From positions 1 to 64,000 of the forward strand of contig JAHJSA010000076.1 in assembly GCA_018830645.1 (NCBI GenBank): a DNA stretch of 64,000 nt, in the 5' to 3' direction. This document shows, in pieces, positions 40,170 through 47,797 of this stretch. The notes beneath the pieces were generated by a model that searched no databases, was not told the DNA's origin, and saw nothing but the letters and a program-made list of their open reading frames with translations. Position 1 is the stretch's first letter. Every line of letters begins with the position of its first letter. Source of the stretch: Actinomycetota bacterium (GTDB taxonomy: Bacteria; Actinomycetota; Thermoleophilia; RBG-16-64-13). The position numbers were made by a program, and so were the translations under genes.

Positions 40170-42770
40170 GTGAACGGAGCCGCATACCAGCGATCGGGCG
40201 CCACGCCCTCCTCGCCCCGCGAGCGCGTACTCAACGCCGCGCCGATCGCCGGTCTGGTGGGCGTATGGCTCCTCCTGGCCTTCTCGTACGGGGGATTCCA
40301 ACACAGGCAGTGGCTCCTGCCGGGGCTGGGCGTCGCGCTCTTCGGGCTGGTGGCCGGTCTTTCGGCCGGGTACCCGCGGCGGCCGCGGGAGCTCTCTCTT
40401 GCGGTGTTGGGGGCGTTCGCCCTCTACGTGGTGTGGGTGGGCGCGTCGTTCTTCTGGGCGGACTCACGCGATGCAGCCTTCGAAGAGGCCGGGCGGTCCG
40501 CGCTGTATCTCGTGGTACTGGCGTTGGCCCTCACGTACCTCACCGACAGGAACGCCCGGCGGGTGTTCCGCTATCTCGTGCTCCTCGGGGGACTGGCGAT
40601 CGTCGGACTCGTGTCGTACCGGCTGTTGACCGTCGACGCTGCGGGCATCGGACTCCTCTTCACCGGCGGCAACCGTTTCAGCTATCCGGTGAGCTACCCA
40701 AACAACGCGGCCGCCCTCTTCCTCGTGCTCTTCTGGCCGCTCGTGTCGCTCGCCTCCGACCGCGCCGAGTTCGCGCCCGTCCGAGGCCTGGCGCTGGGAG
40801 CCGCCTCCGGCCTCATCTGTCTTGCCGCGCTCCCCCAATCACGGGGAGCGCTCTATGCCCTGATCATCACAACGATCCTGATGTTCGTGCTGTCCCCCAC
40901 CCGTCTGCGTACGCTCGTGTTCCTGCTGACGCCCGTCGCTCTGCTGGTGTGGGCGTTCCCCGACCTCAACCAGTATTGGGTGCGGGGGGCCGAAGAGATG
41001 GGGGGCATGACGGCTGCCCGCATCGTCCTGATCGCCGTCGCCGTGGCGACCGGCGTGGGCCTCGTGCTGGCGATCCTGGAGCGATGGGTGCATGTGAGCG
41101 GCCGGATGAAGGCGGTCTTCGGCACGATCGCCGTGCTGGTGACCGTGGCTTCGCTGTTCGTGGGCTACCAGGCATTCGAGCGCCGGGTGGGCGAACCTCG
41201 AGAGTGGCTGAGCGCCACATGGGAGCGTTTCACGGCCGACCAGATCACCACGCTGTCCGGAACGAGCGATTCGATGCGGGCGGCCGAGGCCTCGTCGCGG
41301 CTGGCGGTCCTGTCCACGAGCGGACGCTGGGACCTCTGGCGGGTTGCCTGGAGAGCGTTCGAGGCGGAGCCAGTCACGGGGGTGGGAGCCGGCAACTACA
41401 TGTACTACCACGATGAGTGGCGCAGGAACAAGAACGCCAAGGTCAGGCAGCCGCACAGCATCGAACTCAGGGTGCTCTCGGAGACCGGGGCGGTGGGTGC
41501 CGCGCTTCTCTTCGGGGCGTTCGCACTGGGTGCGGGCGGCATCCTCTGGGCCCGCTATTCGGCCGCATGGCAGGGAGCCAGGCACACGTGGCTCCGGCGG
41601 AGAGACCGGCGCTCGCCCGACGACTCCCGTCCAAACGACGCCGTCCGCGGGCCCGACGTGGAGTTCCTGGGTGGACGTTGGGGCCTCGACTCCTCCGAAT
41701 ACGCCTGGGAGGTAGCGCTGCTCATGGGCTTCGCGTACTGGCTGGTGCACGGCAGCGTGGAGTGGCTCTGGCACATGCCCGGTGTCGCGATGGTCGCGCT
41801 TCTGTTGTTCGCGGCAAGTGTCGCTTCGATCGACGCGCGGGCGGGCGTCATGTGGCCCCGTTGGGCGGCTCTCATCGGCCGAGGCGGCTCGACGCACCGC
41901 GCCGCGAACCAGCCCCCAGATGGTGACTCCGGCGAGGACGACCCCGCCGACGACGACCCCACTGAGGATGAAGACCTGGCCGCGCCGGCCGACAGGACGG
42001 GCAGTCAGGGCATGGGCGCTTTGGGGACGATACCGCTCTACGCGGATGCCCCCTTCACCGGGTACCGGCGCGCAGACCGGCACCGCGACAAGCGGAACAG
42101 TAAGGACCGCCGCTCCGAGCGACGATCGACCCGCCGCGGTGGTGGCTCCAGCTCACTCTGGCCTCCCGGGCCGCTTTCCGTATGGTTCCGGGGGTGCCTG
42201 ATCGCGGGGTCGCTGGCGGCGCTTGCGGTGCTCACACCCCAGTACCTGTCCCTGCGTTACCAGGATCTCGCTCTGGCGAACTCGTCGGCAGACAGCGCCG
42301 CCGCCCTCGGAGCCGCGGCCACGGCGGCGCGGCTTCTTCCCATCTCACCAGCTCCGCTCACCACCACAGCCGACGTCTACGAGACGGCCGGCCGCCTGGC
42401 CGACGCCGATCGCCCCGCGGGTCAGGGGGCACGGCTCGACGCTCTCGCTCTGACCCTCGACGCGAGGGAGAGCGCGGTCGAACTTGACCCCTTAGCGTGG
42501 GCCCTCCACTTCAAGGCGGCGCTGGCGGCACTCCGGCTGGCCGAGGCTCTCGAAGAAGGAAACGTGGCGACCGAAGCCGGCAGCACCTCCGACTCCCCCG
42601 CACTCACCCCGGAAGCGGTGGCCACCGCGGCGCACCTACGCGATCTCTCCCCTGAAGAACTACGGGAGTCGGCCCGTGCGCACCTCACCACGGCCCAGGA
42701 ACGCAATCCTCTGAATGCCCAAGTGGCACGAACGCTCCTCGAACTCGACGAGCAGGCCACCATCCCCTAG
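40170..42770 (+). CDS. O-antigen ligase/polymerase with C-terminal repeat domain
   Basis: 866 residues, GTG start. 10-12 membrane helices with the ligase loop GRWDLWRVAWRAFEAEPVTGVGAGNYMYYHDEW (Wzy_C signature, about 390-425). A long acidic, then basic, disordered linker (about 570-665) contains DDPADDDPTEDED. One more membrane helix (about 675-695) leads to an extracytoplasmic helical, TPR-like domain (YETAGRLADADR, LDPLAWALHFKAALAALRLAEAL). It joins or polymerises lipid-linked glycan repeats. The extra domain may bind the growing chain or a partner such as the small FPFTG protein downstream. Confidence 0.85.
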   Translation: MNGAAYQRSGATPSSPRERVLNAAPIAGLVGVWLLLAFSYGGFQHRQWLLPGLGVALFGLVAGLSAGYPRRPRELSLAVLGAFALYVVWVGASFFWADSRDAAFEEAGRSALYLVVLALALTYLTDRNARRVFRYLVLLGGLAIVGLVSYRLLTVDAAGIGLLFTGGNRFSYPVSYPNNAAALFLVLFWPLVSLASDRAEFAPVRGLALGAASGLICLAALPQSRGALYALIITTILMFVLSPTRLRTLVFLLTPVALLVWAFPDLNQYWVRGAEEMGGMTAARIVLIAVAVATGVGLVLAILERWVHVSGRMKAVFGTIAVLVTVASLFVGYQAFERRVGEPREWLSATWERFTADQITTLSGTSDSMRAAEASSRLAVLSTSGRWDLWRVAWRAFEAEPVTGVGAGNYMYYHDEWRRNKNAKVRQPHSIELRVLSETGAVGAALLFGAFALGAGGILWARYSAAWQGARHTWLRRRDRRSPDDSRPNDAVRGPDVEFLGGRWGLDSSEYAWEVALLMGFAYWLVHGSVEWLWHMPGVAMVALLLFAASVASIDARAGVMWPRWAALIGRGGSTHRAANQPPDGDSGEDDPADDDPTEDEDLAAPADRTGSQGMGALGTIPLYADAPFTGYRRADRHRDKRNSKDRRSERRSTRRGGGSSSLWPPGPLSVWFRGCLIAGSLAALAVLTPQYLSLRYQDLALANSSADSAAALGAAATAARLLPISPAPLTTTADVYETAGRLADADRPAGQGARLDALALTLDARESAVELDPLAWALHFKAALAALRLAEALEEGNVATEAGSTSDSPALTPEAVATAAHLRDLSPEELRESARAHLTTAQERNPLNAQVARTLLELDEQATIP

Positions 42771-42916
42771 ATCGGAGCCGGCGCGGGAGGAACACAGCCC
42801 CAGGATCGGAGCCCCGACGGTGGATCCGCCCCCCGATATCGACCCCACACGGCTGTATCCACTCGGGTGCACGTAGTATGATTATGAGGGACATACCATC
42901 GAGCAAAGGAGGACGC

Positions 42917-43318
42917 ATGCATAGGAAGATCGTCGCCATTCTGGTGCTTGCGGCGGCGGGTCTGCTCATGCTCGCGTCTGCGGCCCCCGCCGCCTCGCCT
43001 CAAGACATCTACAACGACTACGTCACCGACGGCAGACTCGACGGCCCGTACACCCAGACAGAGATCGACGCCTACCTGAACGACGCCACCGTGCGACAGT
43101 ACGGAGATGTAGGCACGCTGGGTTCGCTCGACGCTCTTCTGAAGGGGGCTCTGCCCTACCTCGAATCGGGCGACACCCTCTCCGATGCACTGGCCAAGGC
43201 TGCGGCCGGTGAACAGAGCGGGCGAAGCCGCTTCCCGTTCACGGGCCTGCCTCTGGCCGCCCTCGCCCTCGGGGTGCTCGGCGTCGTAGGTGGGATGGCA
43301 CTGCGCCGGCCCGCCTAA
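42917..43318 (+). CDS. Small exported protein with FPFTG sorting-like tail (copy B)
   Basis: 133 residues, AAAGGAGG before ATG 42917, and TAGTAT at about 42875 as a -10. A signal peptide (to about residue 27, ending APAA) is followed by SPQDIYNDYVTDGRLDGPYT and AYLNDATVRQYGDV, closely matching copy A (11616-11966). It then has a longer helical stretch than copy A (LLKGALPYLESGDTLSDALAK) and SRFPFTGLPLAALALGVLGV plus RRPA, again a sortase-like sorting signal with F for L. Function unknown; probably wall- or membrane-anchored. Confidence 0.8.
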   Translation: MHRKIVAILVLAAAGLLMLASAAPAASPQDIYNDYVTDGRLDGPYTQTEIDAYLNDATVRQYGDVGTLGSLDALLKGALPYLESGDTLSDALAKAAAGEQSGRSRFPFTGLPLAALALGVLGVVGGMALRRPA

Positions 43319-43342
43319 GGCCTGGCCCTCGTCTGAAAGTCG

Positions 43343-43370
43343 CACCGCCGGCCTTGGAACGCCGGTGGTG
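43343..43370. terminator. Hairpin between convergent genes
   Basis: CACCGCCGGC/GCCGGTGGTG forms a 10-bp stem (one G-U pair) with an 8-base loop, between the FPFTG gene and the convergent RodZ-like gene. There is no T-run, so confidence is moderate. The position mirrors the hairpin at 12137-12171. Confidence 0.4.
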
Positions 43371-43396
43371 ACCGGGCGGGGCCGGGCCGGGGCGCG

Positions 43397-43864
43397 TCAG
43401 CTCAGCGCCAAAGCAGCGAGCACCAGCCCCACTACTACCATCGCCCCGCCCGCGAACCTGATCCACAGCGCCGGCCGGTATTCCTCTGCGCCGCGCGCTC
43501 CCCATGGTTTCGCCCACGGACGACTCGTGACGGCCGACGGGGCCGTCCTCGGCAGGGCCCCAGGAATGCGCTCTAGAAGCGGGCACGGCTCCAGATCGAG
43601 GAACACGGCGTAACGCGCCACCATGCCGGGCGCGTAGGAACCGGAACCAGGTAGACGGTCGAACCGGCCCTCCTCCATGGCGGCGACGAAATCCGCGCGC
43701 ATGCCGAGGATCGCCCCTACCTGCGTGAGTTCATAGCCTCGACTGACCCGCGCCGCTTTCAGAACAGACCCCGCGTCGCCAAAATGGGAGAGGGCCTCGT
43801 GCGTACGTGTGGCGCGTTCCTGGGCGCCGGGTCGGGCCTCCTCCGCCGGCGACGGCACCACCAC
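43397..43864 (-). CDS. RodZ-like HTH protein with C-terminal membrane helix
   Basis: 155 residues. Cytoplasmic HTH_25-type domain (GSVLKAARVSRGYELTQVGAILGMRADFVAAMEEGRFDRLPGSGSYAPGMVARYAVFLDLE, about 32-92), a short linker, and a terminal membrane helix (IRFAGGAMVVVGLVLAALALS) with nothing beyond it. RodZ-type HTH domains bind cytoskeletal or membrane partners more than DNA. First of four such proteins around the BY-kinase. Confidence 0.72.
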   Translation of the reverse strand: MVVPSPAEEARPGAQERATRTHEALSHFGDAGSVLKAARVSRGYELTQVGAILGMRADFVAAMEEGRFDRLPGSGSYAPGMVARYAVFLDLEPCPLLERIPGALPRTAPSAVTSRPWAKPWGARGAEEYRPALWIRFAGGAMVVVGLVLAALALS

Positions 43865-43875
43865 GGCACAGATCC

Positions 43876-44439
43876 TCAGAGTATCTGCGGATAGAGGGAG
43901 ATCAGGCTCAACAGCACCCCCACCAGCAAGAAGAGCACGCCGAACCTGCGCAGACGAAGACCGGTGTCGATCTCCGGCACCGGATGACCGAACGCCAGGG
44001 CGACCGCGCGGGCCTGCCGGCTCTCGTCGAACAACAGGGGAGCACGCGAACGCGACTCGAACTGAGCCACGGGAATGGGCGGCTCGTCGCGATCGTCATC
44101 GTAGCTCCAGCCGGCGAACCAGTCCTCGATCACTTGTACGTCGAGCCCGAGCACCTCGGCGTACTCGGCCGTCAGCTTCATAGCGCGGTTCGACCCGAGC
44201 ACCCGCCCCCCCTGGTCGGTCTCTACGGCTTCGATGTACTCGACCCGCACGCCCAGGACCGCGGAGATATCCTCGAGGTCAAGCAGGCGGCCGACGCGCA
44301 CGTCGCGCAGAACGGGTCCGGCAGAGCCACGGCTCATCAGGGCGGCCCTCAGCCGGCCGGCGCCCACCTCCTGCCGGTCTACCCGGTCTGAGAACCGCCT
44401 CGCACCCGAGAGCTCCCGGCTCTCACTTCTGAGCGCCAT
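43876..44439 (-). CDS. RodZ-like HTH protein with C-terminal membrane helix
   Basis: 187 residues from ATG 44439, which lies inside the last codons of the BY-kinase gene (17-bp overlap), so translation is probably coupled. An HTH-like domain (VRVGRLLDLEDISAVLGVRVEYIEAVETDQGG...MKLTAEYAEVLGLDVQVIEDWF) precedes a membrane helix (RRFGVLFLLVGVLLSLISL) at the very end. No extracellular part. The overlap with the kinase suggests a partner or regulator of it. Confidence 0.7.
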   Translation of the reverse strand: MALRSESRELSGARRFSDRVDRQEVGAGRLRAALMSRGSAGPVLRDVRVGRLLDLEDISAVLGVRVEYIEAVETDQGGRVLGSNRAMKLTAEYAEVLGLDVQVIEDWFAGWSYDDDRDEPPIPVAQFESRSRAPLLFDESRQARAVALAFGHPVPEIDTGLRLRRFGVLFLLVGVLLSLISLYPQIL

Positions 44440-46024
44440 CGGAAACACCGTACCCGTAGCCGTAGTAGTAGCCCTTGCTGCGCGAGACGCCGCTCGCGAT
44501 CGCACCGATCACCCGAGCACTCGTGCGCTCGAGAGCCCGGCGTACCTCCCGAGCTTCATCTACCCTGCTGTGGCCGATGTGGGACGAGATGATCACGCCG
44601 TCCGCGAGACCGGCCAGACTGAGCCCGTCGGCCACCAGCAGGAGCGGCGGGGAGTCCACCAGCACGTAGTCGGCTATCTCCTTGGCGCTCTCGAGCAGCT
44701 CGGCCATCTTGCCGGAAGCTATCAGCTCGGTGGGGTTGGGAGGAATCGGCCCCGAGGTGACGCAGTACATGTTCTTCTGCAGGACCCGCGACCCAGGTCT
44801 GCCGGCCCCGGAGTGCGGCGGAGCGAAGCTCTCCACCCGCACGAGCTGTACGGCCTCGGAGAAGGTGTGCGTCCCCGCCAGGACGTTCGACACGCCCATG
44901 TCGTTACTCAGCTGCAGGTAGTTGTGCAGCATGGGCCGTCGTAGGTCGGACTCGATGAGCACCACTCTGGACCCCGATAGCGCGAGGCTGAGCCCCAGGT
45001 TGATACTGGTGACCGACTTGCCCTCCCGAGGAAGCGCGCTGGTGATCAGAATGGACCGGAGAGGCTTGTCCACCTGGAAATACTGGAGGTTGGAGCGAAG
45101 CGTGCGGAAGGCCTCGAGCGTGGGGGAATCGGCCTCCATGAACCCGATCGGCACTGCCGAGCGGCGCTTGTCCTCCTTGACCCACTTGGCCTTTCCCACC
45201 TGCGGCACGCGGGCCAGGACGGGGACTCCCAGGACCTCCGCGAGGGTGTCTTCGTCTTTGATGCGCCGATCGAGGTACTCGAGCAGCAGGGCGGCGGCGA
45301 CGCCGGCCACTAGCCCCACGAGGAGCGCGAGAGCGCTGTTGCGCACGGGGCGGGGGCTGAACGGCTGCTCCGGCACCGAAGCCCTCTGCACGATCTCGAA
45401 GCCACCGGTCTGCAAGGCTTCCAGGATCTGGAGCTCCTTGAGCTTATCGGTGAGAATCAGTCCACGCCCGGAGTCTCTCTCGGCCAGGGGAAGACCCTGG
45501 ATCTCCTGCTCGACCAACGCACTGGCCTCCGCCACAGCGCGGCGATCTGCGGTCCGCCGTGATTCGACGAACTGCTCCGCGAACGCGTCGGCGATCTGCG
45601 CCGCCTCAAAGGCCACCGTGCTCGTTGCGGTGATCAGGATGAGGTTGGTCTGGGTCTGCGGCCGCACCTCGATCATGCCGAGTATCGCCCGGTCGCTGTA
45701 GGACACGCCCAGTTCGCGACGGACCGCCTCAGCCACCACCTTGAGTCGCACGAGTCCGGCCCCGGTCTGCAGTTCCCGGTTGACGTCGCGCACGTCGAAC
45801 ACCTGCGAACCGGTCAACGCCTGTTCGAGCTTCGAGACCTTGTACAGCAGCTGGGAGCTCGCGCGGTACTTCGGTGTGGTGAGGAGCGAAAAGGCCAGCA
45901 CGACGGCCACAAAGGCAGCCGCCACGATGAGGATGAACCACAGGCGTTCCCGGATGACCCGGATGAACACGCCGAGATCGATGGTCTCCTGTTGGCCTTG
46001 GTTCTGATTCCGTGCTGAATCCAT
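44423..46024 (-). CDS. Polysaccharide co-polymerase / BY-kinase (Wzz + CpsD fusion), copy B
   Basis: 533 residues from ATG 46024. Wzz domain (IDLGVFIRVIRERLWFILIVAAAFVAVVLAFSLL), second membrane helix (ALALLVGLVAGVAAALLLEYLDRR), then the kinase: Walker A TSALPREGKSV (K336), Walker A' ESDLRRPM, Walker B YVLVDSPP. The C-terminal tyrosine cluster is YYYGYGYG. Same architecture and many identical segments as copy A at 12227-13840. Its neighbours here are RodZ-like genes; copy A has none. It regulates chain length and export of the locus polysaccharide. Confidence 0.92.
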   Translation of the reverse strand: MDSARNQNQGQQETIDLGVFIRVIRERLWFILIVAAAFVAVVLAFSLLTTPKYRASSQLLYKVSKLEQALTGSQVFDVRDVNRELQTGAGLVRLKVVAEAVRRELGVSYSDRAILGMIEVRPQTQTNLILITATSTVAFEAAQIADAFAEQFVESRRTADRRAVAEASALVEQEIQGLPLAERDSGRGLILTDKLKELQILEALQTGGFEIVQRASVPEQPFSPRPVRNSALALLVGLVAGVAAALLLEYLDRRIKDEDTLAEVLGVPVLARVPQVGKAKWVKEDKRRSAVPIGFMEADSPTLEAFRTLRSNLQYFQVDKPLRSILITSALPREGKSVTSINLGLSLALSGSRVVLIESDLRRPMLHNYLQLSNDMGVSNVLAGTHTFSEAVQLVRVESFAPPHSGAGRPGSRVLQKNMYCVTSGPIPPNPTELIASGKMAELLESAKEIADYVLVDSPPLLLVADGLSLAGLADGVIISSHIGHSRVDEAREVRRALERTSARVIGAIASGVSRSKGYYYGYGYGVSDGAQK

Positions 46025-46153
46025 AGCCGCCAAGTCTAGTGCACCGGAGCGGCTCGGACAAGCACCCCAAGGAGTCGTGCCTCTTGCTCCTGCTGGCCAC
46101 CTCGAAATACACACGCCGGCGTGGTCGCGCCGGCGAGCGATCGGCCGCCCGGA

Positions 46154-47665
46154 TCAGCCCCGCTGCTCGATCCCCGACGACGTGATGCGCCACTTGAAGG
46201 CCAGCGGGGGAGCGACCGTCTGCCCGTCTACCGTCACCGCGACCGCCTCCGGCCTGCCGATGACCGCGTTCACCGGACCCTCCACCTTCACATCCAACGA
46301 CCCGCCCTTCGCGACGACACCCGCGTGCAGCACGCGCCCGGTGTCGACGGCGGTCAGCTCGACCCACACGTCGGCAGTGGTCGCCCGCAGGACGAGGGCG
46401 AAGCTGGCGGTCGGTGACGTCGTGGAGGTGGTCGCCGGTGTCGTGGTCGAGGTGGTGGTTGATGAAGCCGTCGTGGTGGTGGTGCCGGCTGGAGAGGCGG
46501 CGGCGCCCAAACCGGTGGTGGTGGTGGCGGAGAGTATCGTCGACTGGGTGGATGAGACCACCGTCGCCGCCGCGGCGGCGGACGTGACGGAGGAACTGGA
46601 CGACACAGGCGGCACGGTCGGCACGGTCGTGGTGGACGACCCCGCGGCCTGAAGGGTCATGGTGGTCGCCTCGTCGTCTCCGCCGAAGAGCCCCAGGAAG
46701 CCGAATTGCTGCGCGCCGAACAGCCCCACAACGACCAGGATGACCGCGAGGGGCGGAACAACCCAGGCGCGCGAGAGCCGCGGCGCGAAGCGTCGGTCGC
46801 CCTGGGCGCGCGTATCGTTGGCGACGATGGGGCGCGTCTGGGTCACAGCCGCGTCGAGCGCGGCCGCCCGGCGGGCCACGGCGCGCGCCTTGTTGCGTGC
46901 CACCCGCGACTCGGGCATGGTCGAGGCGGCATCCCTGTTTGCCACAGGCTGCCGCCCGTTCTCGGGCGGAGCCGATATGCGTTCCAGATCGGCGAGGAGG
47001 GCCTCGACGGCGGATTGGGCGGAATCGGCGGGCTTGGATGCCCGGAGCTCTGCGGACTCCGGCGATCGCGACTCCGGCGATCGCGACTCCGGCGATCGCG
47101 ACCCCGGCGATCGCGACCACCGTCCACCCTCCGGGATGTCCAGGCGGGTCGGGGGACTGTCTTCCGCGAGCCACGCCGGCAGCGAGCCGTTCCCGAGGGA
47201 CGAGCGTCCCCAGCCTGGAGCCGCTTCCGGAACGCTCGGCGGTTCCGAAACAGGCGGAGGCGGCGGTGCGACAGCGGGGGCCGACAGCGCGGCAGCGGGC
47301 TCCCGAGGAGGATCGGTCTTCGCCGAGGAGGCCGCCGGGGGTGAGCCGTGTCTCTTGACCGAGGAACCCGCCGATGCTCCCGGGGCGCTATTCGGTGAAG
47401 AGATAGACGCCGGTTCACGCGCGGCCCGCAGCAGCACATCATCAGGATCGATATCGAGGTGGAGGGCATACCGCACCACCATGCTCTCGACATACGTGGG
47501 CCCGAAGAAACGGCTGAGCTCACCACGCTCAAGAGCCTCCAGATACCCGGTGCGGATACCGAGTACGGCAGCCACGTCGTCCAGCGACCGACCCGCCTCG
47601 TTCCTCGACCGTCTCAGCCACTCGCCTACCGCAGGGAGCCCCTGAGTCTCAACGATTCCGTTCAT
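46154..47665 (-). CDS. RodZ-like protein with Thr/Ser stalk and DUF4115-like C-terminal domain
   Basis: 503 residues from ATG 47665 (AGAGGAAG upstream). HTH_25 domain (VGEWLRRSRNEAGRSLDDVAAVLGIRTGYLEALERGELSRFFGPTYVESMVVRYALHLDIDPDDVL), a long Pro/Ser-rich linker with RSPES repeats, a membrane helix (AWVVPPLAVILVVVGLFGAQQF), an extracellular Thr/Ser-rich stalk and a small beta domain (ADVWVELTAVDTGRVLHAGVVAKGGSLDVKVEGPVNAVIGRPEAVAVTVDG) like the DUF4115 domain of RodZ. The stalk could be O-glycosylated. It may link the glycan machinery to cell shape or wall growth. Confidence 0.82.
   Translation of the reverse strand: MNGIVETQGLPAVGEWLRRSRNEAGRSLDDVAAVLGIRTGYLEALERGELSRFFGPTYVESMVVRYALHLDIDPDDVLLRAAREPASISSPNSAPGASAGSSVKRHGSPPAASSAKTDPPREPAAALSAPAVAPPPPPVSEPPSVPEAAPGWGRSSLGNGSLPAWLAEDSPPTRLDIPEGGRWSRSPGSRSPESRSPESRSPESAELRASKPADSAQSAVEALLADLERISAPPENGRQPVANRDAASTMPESRVARNKARAVARRAAALDAAVTQTRPIVANDTRAQGDRRFAPRLSRAWVVPPLAVILVVVGLFGAQQFGFLGLFGGDDEATTMTLQAAGSSTTTVPTVPPVSSSSSVTSAAAAATVVSSTQSTILSATTTTGLGAAASPAGTTTTTASSTTTSTTTPATTSTTSPTASFALVLRATTADVWVELTAVDTGRVLHAGVVAKGGSLDVKVEGPVNAVIGRPEAVAVTVDGQTVAPPLAFKWRITSSGIEQRG
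47055..47114 (-). repeat. Four 15-bp tandem repeats within coding sequence
   Basis: GACTCCGGCGATCGC occurs at 47055, 47070 and 47085, with a near copy at 47100. On the minus strand it encodes repeating Ser-Pro-Glu-Ser-Arg in the linker of the RodZ-like protein. The repeat keeps frame, so copy number can change without loss of the protein. Confidence 0.85.
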
Positions 47666-47797
47666 CGACTCTTCCTCTCGCGACGCCATATCCCGTAACT
47701 GTTCCCGGCCGCGCGTCGCATTCCTTCGCCGAGCGGCACGCGGAGGTGAGCCGTCTCCGATCCGGCGCCGGAGTCATGGAGAAAGGTGCCGCGACCG

